Positions 41,347 through 50,039 of a DNA stretch of 64,000 bases are shown here, one piece after another. A program made the position numbers and the translations under genes. Every line of letters begins with the position of its first letter. Within the stretch, counting starts at the first letter, position 1. Where the stretch lies: positions 62,001 to 126,000 of the forward strand of contig PPXM03000013.1 of the NCBI GenBank assembly GCA_003707065.3, read 5' to 3'. The notes below the pieces were generated by a model. That model did not search any database and was not told the DNA's origin. It saw only the letters and a program-made list of their open reading frames with translations. This DNA comes from Trigonopsis variabilis (lineage: Eukaryota > Ascomycota > Trigonopsidomycetes > Trigonopsidales > Trigonopsidaceae).

Positions 41347-42351
41347 ATGGCAAGGAAAATCAAGGTTGCTGCCGCCCAAGTGGGACGCGTCGATGCTGAC
41401 ACTCCTCGAGAAGAGGTGGTCAAAAGAATGAACGCACTTCTCGATCAGGCAGCTGAGAAAGGCATTGTCTTGGTGGTCTTTCCTGAATTGACTTTCACAA
41501 CCTTCTTTGCAAGATACACCATGGAGCCTGGCTCCAAAGAAGCCGATAAATGGTTTGAACAAGGAGACATTCGGGAAAGCAAAGAGTTGAAGCCCTTCTT
41601 CGATCACGCCAAGGAGCTTAAGATCGCCGTCTATGTGGGTTATGGCGAGCTTACTGAGGAAGGCGAGCACTATAACAGTGCGATCACAGTCGGTCGCGAT
41701 GGTAGCATCATAGCAAAGTACCGAAAGACACATATTCCAGGGGATAAAGCACCCATGAAACAGTTGAATACCCAACATATGGAAAAGAGGTACTTTCTCC
41801 CAGGAAATCTGGGCATGAATGCTTTCAGACTACCCGGCACAGGAGTTGAGACCAACGAGGAACATGGAGACCCTATCTGCGGAATGCTCATCTGCAATGA
41901 TCGGCGATGGCCCGAGTCTTGGCGCGTCTACGGCCTTCAAGGAGCTGAGATGATTCTCTGTGGGTTCAACACACCTTCCAATGGCCCCAGAAACCATGGC
42001 TTCGGCTTCGATATGCCTTTAGATGAGTGCGACCAACTGTGCCGCTACCACAATGAGCTCTGCATGACATACAACTCGTACGCTAATTGCTGCTTTGGGA
42101 TTGCTGCCGCACGATGCGGCCCTGATGATGGAATCTATGACATGATTCCAGAATCCATGATTGTCGATCCGGCCGGCAGAATCGTGGCTCGCGCACAAAC
42201 GGGCGGTGATGAATTGGTCGACGCTGAAATTGATCTCGACATGTGCAATCTGCCCCGTAAGCGAATCTTTGATTTCGATCGTCACCGTCGCCCAGAAGCA
42301 TATGGATTAATCACTTCAAGAAAAGCAATTGTTGAGCCTCCATTTCTATAA
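41347..42351 (+). CDS. N-carbamoyl-D-amino-acid amidohydrolase (D-carbamoylase), nitrilase superfamily
   Basis: 334 residues, one exon. The catalytic triad is Glu47 (FPELTFTTFF), Lys127 (KYRKTHIPG) and Cys183 (LICNDRRWPESW). The motif ICNDRRWPE-WRV-GL-GAE, followed by GFNTP and the late IFDFDRHRRPEAYGLI, closely matches bacterial D-carbamoylases such as the Agrobacterium enzyme, rather than eukaryotic beta-ureidopropionase. The reaction would release a D-amino acid, CO2 and ammonia from an N-carbamoyl-D-amino acid, the product of the neighbouring hydantoinase. It is some 30 residues longer than the bacterial enzyme. The start at 41347 (MARKIKVAAAQ) matches the family; 23 upstream in-frame codons look like leader. 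Horizontal origin from bacteria is possible. Confidence 0.92.
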   Translation: MARKIKVAAAQVGRVDADTPREEVVKRMNALLDQAAEKGIVLVVFPELTFTTFFARYTMEPGSKEADKWFEQGDIRESKELKPFFDHAKELKIAVYVGYGELTEEGEHYNSAITVGRDGSIIAKYRKTHIPGDKAPMKQLNTQHMEKRYFLPGNLGMNAFRLPGTGVETNEEHGDPICGMLICNDRRWPESWRVYGLQGAEMILCGFNTPSNGPRNHGFGFDMPLDECDQLCRYHNELCMTYNSYANCCFGIAAARCGPDDGIYDMIPESMIVDPAGRIVARAQTGGDELVDAEIDLDMCNLPRKRIFDFDRHRRPEAYGLITSRKAIVEPPFL

Positions 42352-42782
42352 ACTTGTTTGCTAATAATAAAAAAATGCCAACTACAAGATCATGCCGCAA
42401 CTACTTTTCGTAAAATGACTTTTCTTTAGATCACCCCATCATTTTCCCCAGCTTGTCATCATTCTTGCTAGCAAGCTCGAGGTTATCGGTATCGCCTGAC
42501 AGCGTGAGAGTGCGGCGCATGGGCGTAGACTTGTGTTTCTGGTGTTACAACTTAGCCGATAAAGATAGCCGGACAACTAGGTCGCCAGTCAAGGCGAAAG
42601 ATGATGCAGACAGTGCACTGTCACCTTTTTTGATAAGAAAATCATCGGAAAAACCACGTTGATCGATCGGATAAGCTTGCGCGGTACCATACCCGTCGAT
42701 ATAACCGATGAGATAAGGGAGAAGAACATGTCCAGAGCCTTATATAGAATCCAAGCGCGATCTCTATTTGAATCAAATCACA
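42352..42782. promoter_or_regulatory. Promoter of the NCS1 permease with GATA sites
   Basis: 431 bp without a gene. GATA-type words: GTTATC 42482-42487, GATAAA 42558-42563, GATAAG 42670-42675 and 42712-42717. TATATAG near 42741 is a possible TATA box about 40 bp before the start. Confidence 0.5.
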
Positions 42783-44621
42783 ATGGTTGAAGGGTCCTTT
42801 CTGAAAAGACTCGATTATCGATTACAGACAAGACATTGGAAAGAAAACCATGGCGAAGACAAACACCAGAACATGAGAAATGAAGATCTCGGTAAGGAAA
42901 CGAATATGCATAAACTAACAGTCAAGATCCTACGCCGTGAGTTAGCCATGATGAGGTTGTGGAGCTGACAGAATTAGACCTAGTATGAGGACGTGGAGCT
43001 GGATCCAATATTTCCTTGTCTTTTGGGCAGTTTCTTTCAATCCTAATCAATATAATACTGGTGCAAGTTTAGTCAATCAGGGTCTGGTATGGTGATTTTT
43101 GCTTCACAAGACTAACGGGATCAGCTCTGGTGGCAGGCTACCGTGGCTATCTGCATTTCGTGCTGTATCTGTTCTTTTGCTCTAGTTTTTATCTCCCGTG
43201 GTCCTTCAACATACCACATTGGGTTTCCTGTCTTTATCAGAACATGTGCTGGCCATTATGGTGCATATTTTTTCATTCTCCTACGCCTTATGGTTGCCTC
43301 CATCTTCTTCGCCGTTCAAAGCTACTATGCAGGTCAATTAACTGATGTGATGATGAGATGTATCTTTGGGTATAAGTGGCAGAACATCCCCAACCATATT
43401 CCTGAAGTCCAGCATTTCACGACGAGAAACATGGTCGCCTATTTGATCTACTGGGTTGTCCAGCTTCCCTTCATGTTCATTCATCCGGAAAAAGCCCGCT
43501 GGCTCTTCACAGTAAAGTCTATTATTGTCCCTCCTGTCATCTTTGCGACGTTTGGGTTTGTCATTGCTAAAAATGGAGGCTCCATTGGCCATCCAGACTC
43601 CCTTACTACCAAAGCTTTAACTCCATCTCAGACTGGCTGGGCTTTCATGGCAGCCATGAACTCTGTGGCTGGTACGACTGTTCCTGAGATCATGAGTAAC
43701 GCTGATCTCGCTCGATATGCGAGGAAAGTTTGGTATACAACGTGGCCACAATGGTTTGGTTTAGCCTCGGCGAGAGCTCTGGTCATCTTTCTCGGTATAG
43801 CATCTGCGAGTGCTGCCAAAGGAGTCTACGGTACAGCATACTGGAACATGTGGGATCTTTATGGTGCCATTTTGGATCATAACTGGAATGCCGGGGCTCG
43901 CTGTGCTGTTGCATTAGCCTGTTTTTTCCAGCTGTTTGCAGTTATAGCGACTAACTTGAATGCAAACTGTCTTCCCGTGGGAGCTGACTTGACAGGGCTT
44001 TTCCCCAAATATTTCAATATTGTCCGTGGTCAGTTCCTCTGTGCAATGCTCGCTTGGCCTTTAGTTCCTTGGAGAATCGTTGGCACGGCTCAGAATCTTC
44101 TGATCTTCCTTGGCTCGTCTACCTGTTTCCTTGGGTCTCTGATTGGTATCTGCATCACAGACTACTTTTTTATTCGCAAGGGAAATATACATATTCCTTC
44201 TCTCTATCTCCCGCAAGAGTCAAGCCCTTATTATTACTATAAAGGTTTCAATATTCGCACCTACATCTCCTGGGTTGCTGGGACTGTCATCACTATTCAT
44301 GGCCTGTCTGGATCTTACAGCATCACTGCTCCTCAAGTCTCTAAACACTTTTATTCGCTCGGCTTCCTCCTTTCTTACACGACAGGCTCAGTTTTCTATT
44401 TTGTTATAAACAAGTTCTTTCCACCTAAGATCTACCCCAAGGGTCACGAGGACTCTCCCAAAACTTTTGAATATCTCGGGGCCACGGATGGCTATTTTGA
44501 GGATGAAAATGTAATTGAAGGAGTGGTTTTTGTTGATGAGGCTAACGACAAGTCTGAGTCAGATGATAGGCTGAGAGATACAAAGGGTGACTTGCCTTCT
44601 TTTGGGAGTAGCTTGACTTAG
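42783..44621 (+). CDS. NCS1-family permease (allantoin/uracil/hydantoin type)
   Basis: Exons 42783-42891, 42927-42936 (10 nt), 42978-43086 and 43125-44621; introns 35, 41 and 38 nt; 574 residues. The 10-nt exon is needed to build NEDLDPTPPSMRTWSW, the conserved motif before TM1 of NCS1 carriers; the third exon gives AVSFNPNQYNTGASL (TM1) and the fourth begins LWWQATVAI. About twelve hydrophobic segments follow, including AGTTVPEIMSNADLARYA with the cation-site region. NCS1 members carry allantoin, uracil, cytosine or, in Mhp1, benzyl-hydantoin. Same-strand position downstream of D-carbamoylase suggests hydantoin or allantoin uptake. Intron acceptors skip an AG lying directly after the branch point. 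The stop codon lies inside a tandem 33-bp duplication. Confidence 0.88.
42927..42936 (+). other. 10-nt micro-exon of the NCS1 permease gene
   Basis: This exon (ATCCTACGCC) joins phase 1 to phase 2 and encodes the Asp-Pro-Thr-Pro part of the pre-TM1 motif. Omitting it, or using the first AG after the branch point in either flanking intron, shifts the frame into a stop. Confidence 0.7.
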
Positions 44622-44656
44622 TCCTTGCCTTCTTTTGGGAGTTGCTTGACTTAGTC
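44591..44656. repeat. Tandem duplication of 33 bp across the NCS1 permease stop codon
   Basis: Copies at 44591-44623 and 44624-44656 differ at one base (A/T), followed by six bases of a third copy. The first copy contains the functional stop TAG (44619-44621), so the duplication lengthens the 3' UTR and not the protein. The near identity suggests a recent event. Confidence 0.92.
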
Positions 44657-45608
44657 CTTGCCGTTATCAATGTCTGTGTTCTTTTGGTTGCATTATCGTA
44701 GGCTATATTACAACTAATCATTCGGGGGTCCAAGGCATCAAACCAAGTCTAAAACAGTTACATCTACTGTTGCCTAAGTTGAGACACTTGGAAATATTCG
44801 TATTCTAAAAACCTGCATAGTCCAATTGCGGAACTTAAAAGATACCCGTGTATCTTAATGGCATTCGCGAATGACGATCGTACGTTATTGTATATAGCCC
44901 TGAATAGCTCAGATATCCAACTACACAGCAAAAGGAGTAATGTTTTCTACTCTGTTGAGAAGTTTTTTTCAACTAAACCTATATCTCATTTAAGAGTTTG
45001 AATTTTCTATTTTCTTTCGACGATCACTCACACTGGAGAGCTATCAAAAACCGTAACAGAGAAAAAGGATATCTAGCTTTCAATTGACGTCTTTTACAGC
45101 TACTAAACAAAGATATGCTGTGGTTAGAGGATGGAACTACACTTTAATCCCATGGCGTGGAATCTCTATCAAAGTTCTAATAATCTTTGATCCTTTCACA
45201 CGACCAGCAAGTCAACTCATTACGTGACGAGGCCTCCTCTTCTGAAAGTGAAAGAGAACGACACTTTCATCTAGGGCAATGTAAGACCAATTCTTCTTTT
45301 CTTGAACGGAAAAGAAACTTTGATGCTAAACGACGTTATCCGTTATCAAGGCGGGTAAGAAGCTCGCGGAGAGAACCTAAGAAAATGCCGTACGGATTTA
45401 TACCGAGCCCATCTGTATTATCGTGGCGGCATGTCTTTCATTTGCAATCGCCGATAAGGCTTGGGCGTAGCCGGGAAGGAACTGATAAGAACGGTAGCGC
45501 TCGGCTATCCGCTAACGAACCGCTTAAAGTGTTCCCAAAGGTGCAACGGCTAGGACACAAAGTGATTTAAAGATGAGGGAGCCTTGTCCGTAAGCTCCAA
45601 TTCTTGCA
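44622..45608. promoter_or_regulatory. Intergenic region with GATA cluster upstream of the PuuE-like gene
   Basis: 987 bp. Reverse GATAAC words at 45335-45340 and 45342-45347 and forward GATAAG at 45453-45458 and 45484-45489 lie 120-275 bp upstream of the PuuE-like start. A plus-strand open frame (45187-45570) runs through this region but is Arg/Ser-rich without a domain; I regard it as chance. Confidence 0.5.
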
Positions 45609-46682
45609 ATGGTGGTAGCTGAAGCGAAATACGACGTTCCTCGCGACTTGATTGGGTACGGTGAAGCTGGTCTTTCTGTGCCTTGGCCTAATGGTGCGAG
45701 AATAGCAATAACAATTTGCATCAACTATGAGTGAGTACAATGCTGAATAAGATTGACGGTCAGGGAAGGCGCAGAACGTACGATTAGCAATGGCGATGCC
45801 GGATCAGAAATCAGCAATTGGGAGCGAAGTAAGTATGGCTCTTGGATTCCTTACTAATATCTCAAGCCGGTGAGGCCCAGAAAATTGGTTCTCGTAACCC
45901 AGTAGCCGAATCTCATTACGATTATGGTGCGCGGGCTGGATTCTGGCGACTTTTCCGAATGTTCAGGTCGCGAGGACTACCCTTTACTCTCCTAGCTATT
46001 GGACAGGCAATTGAAAAGAACCCTTCTGTTATCGATGCCTGCGTAAGAGAAGGATGCGAGATTGCTGGACATGGATATCGATGGGTCGATTTCTATGACT
46101 GGGAGCCAGAAAGAGAAAAAAAGAACATCAACATGACTATCGATGCGATCAAAAAGTTATCAGGCTCTTACCCGAAAGGATGGTTTGTGGGTCGAGCTAG
46201 TCCCAACTCGATTGGTCTTGTTCAAGAAGTCTTTAAGGAGAGAGGACTCCCGCTCAAGTGGGAGAGCGACACCTTTGCGGACGACGTCCCATACTGGTTG
46301 ACTATGCCAGGAAAGGACGACGAGCCAGAAGGTATGAGGTGTACTGTTGACCATTCTAATTACAGGATTGTTGATGGTTCCATACGCGTATGATTCCAAC
46401 GACATGAAATTTTCCATGAATCCAGGCTTCCAAGCAGCAGATGGATGGTGTGACTACTTGAAGAGAACGTTTGATACTCTGTATGAGGAAGGAGGAAAAA
46501 TGATGTCGTTAGGCCTGCACTGTCGATTGGTGGGCCGACCAGGAAGAGCCAAAGCGTTGCAAGATTTTCTTGATTACATCTTGGCAAAAGAGGACGTCTG
46601 GGTCTGCAATCGCTCAGAGATTGCCGACTTTTTCGCCAAAACGTATCCATATAACCCCCCTAAGCTTCAAACCAAGCTATAG
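45609..46682 (+). CDS. PuuE-type allantoinase-like hydrolase (polysaccharide deacetylase fold)
   Basis: Four exons: 45609-45730, 45764-45828, 45867-46331, 46366-46682; introns 33, 38 and 34 nt; 322 residues, close to bacterial PuuE (about 308). The N-terminus PRDLIGYG...WPNGARIAI and INYEEGAERTISNGDAGSE, then ESHYDYGARAGFWRL, AIEKNPSVIDA and EIAGHGYRWVDFYDW match PuuE proteins, which hydrolyse allantoin independently of metal, unlike the classic DAL1 amidohydrolase. Late parts include YAYDSNDMKF and LHCRLVGRPGRAKALQDFL. It could equally act on a related cyclic ureide such as a hydantoin. It converges on TAD3, 217 bp away. Confidence 0.88.
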
Positions 46683-46899
46683 GATACAGGATCTGGCCGT
46701 ACTGGGTAATTACTGTGCAGGTTGTCACATTAACTTGCACCGGGTTGGTCTTTTGTGCCGTCAGCCAAAGAAAGATTCTTAAGGTTTGTTGTAGTTGTAC
46801 GCGTATCTGTCTTCTCACTCCGATATTAATCCTGCAATTATATACACATGCAATCCCCTTCTAACCGCAATAAACTCCGCGAAACAATCTATACTTTTA

Positions 46900-48025
46900 T
46901 TATGCATCTATGCCTTCATCCAGAGCGGAAGTCATTTCCTGCCCAGTCAATCTCCAAGCCTGAAAGCGCCAATTTAACTGCTTATGAGAATGAATGCAAA
47001 AACCAGCGCCAGAAGTAGGTTCAATGCCTCCTGTCTTTGGCATCTGCTTGGCATAGACAAGCTTGCTGACCCGCGAGTGAACGAGAGCCATGCTGCACAT
47101 CGTACAGGGCTCATGGGTGGTATATACATGGAGATTATGACAAAGGTATGTTTGTCCTGGGGCGGGCGAACCGTCCCGGACTTGACGTTTGTGTCCCTGC
47201 CGCCTTTCTCTCTCTTGTCGAGCCACTTCCTCTATTGCCTTCATCACGCTGTGATTAAGTGGATTCCCGTCAGTTTTGCGATGATCCGCTATTTTGCAGA
47301 GAACCTTATCTTCGTTGGGGTCCACGATAAGAGTCAGAATAGGGGGATTTTCGGAGTCTTGGAATTCGTGGGATAACACATCTTGCATGTACCGTGCCAT
47401 TGTCGTAGCTTCTTCCTTCGAAAGATCTATTGGTCGTAATTGTGGATTATCTCGCCAGATACAGGGCCAGAGCATTTCTGACCATTGTTGGTTTTGTTCT
47501 CGAGTCAGAGCAGGAAACCTTGGACAGCTCTTTCGATAAATTGGGAGGCCACTCATAACTTCGTCCAGAATCGCTCGCATTTCAGCCTCAGACTCAATAC
47601 ACTCCATCGAACAGATTTCCACGTTTAGCATGAGCTCATCCGAAGACGGAGGAGGAGTCGCATCATTATCACCAGGCTTGTTTGATCCGACTTTAAAAAC
47701 ACGACGAAGATGGCCCAAGTTAACTGGATCCGGAGGTACTCGCTCTTTCAGATGTCTGCAAGTCAGCCCCAAATTCTTTGTGAAAGCAATACCTTAGTAG
47801 CTTAGCTGAATCGCATGCCCGTAAAACCGTGACCCATATATCAACTGGAAATTAGCTTTTTGTCAACATGAAAGTAATACCAAGAACAAGATCGCACTCG
47901 GTTGGAACCCGACGAATCTCTATGAACTCGGCTGTCTGCCCATTCTTATGAGCACCGTTTGACGGAGTCTCCTTTGATGCCACAGAGCCATTTGGTGAGG
48001 CCCCATTCCGGTCCTCTGCCGTCAT
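46900..48025 (-). CDS. TAD3: tRNA-specific adenosine-34 deaminase non-catalytic subunit
   Basis: Exons 47881-48025, 47793-47844 and 46900-47755 (minus strand); introns 36 and 37 nt; 350 residues, as in human ADAT3 (351). The cytidine/deoxycytidylate deaminase fold is in the C-terminal half: NHSVMKAIEEVARQE carries the zinc-binding His but Val replaces the catalytic Glu, the hallmark of Tad3, and TTHEPCTMCSMALVHSRVSK carries the two zinc Cys. The N-terminal half reads ...LRACDSAKLLRHLKERVPPDP across two introns. Tad3 pairs with Tad2 to convert A34 to inosine in tRNA anticodons. This housekeeping gene lies inside the nitrogen-use island without an evident functional link. Confidence 0.94.
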
Positions 48026-48245
48026 TAACGCGGTCACCAAGATTCAACAATTTTTTTCCACTGCTGGGTGATTTGAAACCGTTACAACGAACGTTACAAT
48101 GACTTGTCCCATCGCACCACACAGTGCAATCAATCATTGCGAGAATGGACGTATTAATACACTGAAGCTGAGTTGTGTATAATATTAAGCTTACAAGGCT
48201 TACGTCCTGATTAAAGATAGAACCTAACTTGCTGTGGTATTAGAG

Positions 48246-49523
48246 CTATGTAGTGTGATGGCCATTGGTATATCCGTTTGTAGACTCCGAAGGAAACGCA
48301 CACGTTCCTGAGACCATCTTTTGGGCGGGAGTCGCCGACGGAGACACATCGAAATCAAAGATATCCATGGGAACTCCTATGGTGGTACATGAATTGGGGA
48401 TGTCGACGATTCCAGCCACATGGCCTTGGATGGGAGCTGAACTCAGCAGTAAATAAATTTGATAGTCATTATATCCAAATCGGCGGAAATATTCAATGGT
48501 TCGGAGAACAGTTTGACGATAAGCTTCGGTAGTATCAAGGAATAATTGTTCCCCTTCACTGTTGACTGAGAACCCTTCAAAAGTAAGATACCGGTTTGGT
48601 CCATAGTGAGGTTCCATGGGCCCAGGAATATACATGGGGGACTTCATATCCATAGCAGACATGCCGCCCTTTAGAAGGGAACATTTGAGGGTGATTACGC
48701 CGGCCATCTCGATGCCCCCACAGAAAGAGATTTCACCGTCACCCTGGGAAAAATGGAGATCCCCGACTGAGAGCTTGGCCCCAGGGACATAGACAGGAAG
48801 ATAGACCTTGGATCCTCTTGAGAGGTTTTTTATATCGCAGTTTCCGCCATTTTCAGGCCGTCCAGGAATCGTGCGGGCTCCTTCTGCAGCGACACGAGCA
48901 GCAGAGGTCTGGTCAGCTAGCGTACCAGCAAAAGCGTGGTTCTTATTCGGTAGCTGGGCAACAATCTTGTCTGTTTTATTACAGGCGACTAACTCGCCCT
49001 CGCGGCGGTTCCATTCTGCCAGGATCTCATGACTGGGGGCAGTTCCGACGATACCAGGGTGGATGAGACCAGCAAATCGAACCCCAGGAATGTGTCGCGA
49101 AGAACAATGAATGCCCTCGAAATCAAAAACGGCTTTAGCAGCAAGAGGATAAAGCTCATCTAGGAAACCACCGCCATTTTCCTTCGCAAAGACCCCGCAA
49201 TAACCCCAAGGCTGGCGCTCGAGCGGTTGCACGTCCTGGATCTCGACAACGAGCACATCGCCAGGTTCAGCACCTTTGACGTTGACGGGACCAGACAGAT
49301 AATGAATATGAGTAAGATCGACATATTTGATGTCGTCTGCGCAATCGTCATTTTTGATCTGACCTCCTGTCCAGTCGAGACATTCCATCTTGAACACTTC
49401 CCCTTCTTCTACATCAACCGCAGCAGGAATATCAGGGTGCCAGCGATTATGCAGTCCTGGCTGCTCCCAGGCGGGCTTGTCGAGAGAAACTTTAACGGCA
49501 GTGCGAATGGGTTTGATAGCCAT
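48246..49523 (-). CDS. Formamidase/acetamidase (FmdA family)
   Basis: 425 residues, one exon. The full FmdA/AmdA architecture is present: PAWEQPGLHNRWHPDIP at the N-terminus, VNVKGAEPGDVLVVEI, WGYCGVFAKENGGGFL, RFAGLIHPGIVGTAPS and NGGNCDIKNL, then GDLHFSQGDGEISFCGG and a C-terminal half with PNRYLTFEGFSV. These are cytosolic metal- or Cys-dependent amidases that release ammonia and formate from formamide; fungal formamidases of this type are nitrogen-regulated. The gene is divergent from DUR3 across 516 bp holding GATA motifs and two GC-rich palindromes, so both are probably induced together. An acidic Ser/Thr tail ends the protein. Confidence 0.94.
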   Translation of the reverse strand: MAIKPIRTAVKVSLDKPAWEQPGLHNRWHPDIPAAVDVEEGEVFKMECLDWTGGQIKNDDCADDIKYVDLTHIHYLSGPVNVKGAEPGDVLVVEIQDVQPLERQPWGYCGVFAKENGGGFLDELYPLAAKAVFDFEGIHCSSRHIPGVRFAGLIHPGIVGTAPSHEILAEWNRREGELVACNKTDKIVAQLPNKNHAFAGTLADQTSAARVAAEGARTIPGRPENGGNCDIKNLSRGSKVYLPVYVPGAKLSVGDLHFSQGDGEISFCGGIEMAGVITLKCSLLKGGMSAMDMKSPMYIPGPMEPHYGPNRYLTFEGFSVNSEGEQLFLDTTEAYRQTVLRTIEYFRRFGYNDYQIYLLLSSAPIQGHVAGIVDIPNSCTTIGVPMDIFDFDVSPSATPAQKMVSGTCAFPSESTNGYTNGHHTT

Positions 49524-50039
49524 GGTGGAAGCAGAGCACTAGCGACTCCTCAATATATATATGGAGGGTGACCACTGCTTTCCCTAATTCGATCACACCT
49601 CACTTGCTACTTTAATCTTTTCTATCTTGTATCATTCTCTTAATCAGTGGCTCTACTTGTTTCGAGAGCGGCGGGGCATCGCCGCGGCGAACAGTACCCG
49701 AGCGCCATCGCAATCAGATCTAATCTTCGCTGACACCAGCCATCTAATCTAAGTTTGTCTCTGAACTTATCTCAGGCACAAGAGATAAGGCTTCTTTATC
49801 GGCATGACCTATCAATTGACGTGAAAAGTTACACGGGCGTTACTGACATTAGTCAATAACGGGATTCTTGTCGCCGCGGCGCGGCATGCCGTCTACCGGC
49901 CGCCATCGATCTTTAATCGATGAGTCCTAAAACTTTGGCAAAAGGTGCACATATCGGACGATAGATAATGGAAAAGATAGACGTTTAATTATATATAGTG
50001 TTACCGTGTTTGCTTGCTCAACTAACATTCTTGAATACC
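49524..50039. promoter_or_regulatory. Divergent promoter of formamidase and DUR3
   Basis: 516 bp without a gene. It holds GATA words at 49766-49771, 49784-49789 and 49795-49800, a TATATATA element close to the formamidase start (49553-49561), and two copies of a GC-rich palindrome (next entry). Confidence 0.6.
49680..49881. promoter_or_regulatory. Two copies of the perfect palindrome CGCCGCGGCG
   Basis: CGCCGCGGCG occurs at 49680-49689 and 49872-49881, both preceded by T, 192 bp apart, one near each gene start. Each holds CCGCGG, a zero-spacer everted CGG pair recognised by several Zn2Cys6 proteins. Each copy is also near a GGCAT word. A specific regulator of formamidase and DUR3, perhaps the Zn2Cys6 protein encoded just beyond DUR3, may bind here. 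Confidence 0.5.

Noticed and set aside
41347-42351. Reading the nitrilase-family protein as beta-ureidopropionase of uracil breakdown
   Set aside because: The ICNDRRWPE active-site block and the HRRPEAYGLI tail match D-carbamoylases, and the size is below that of eukaryotic beta-ureidopropionases.
45187-45570. 127-codon frame upstream of the PuuE-like gene
   Set aside because: Arg/Ser-rich, contains the GATA promoter cluster and has no family resemblance.
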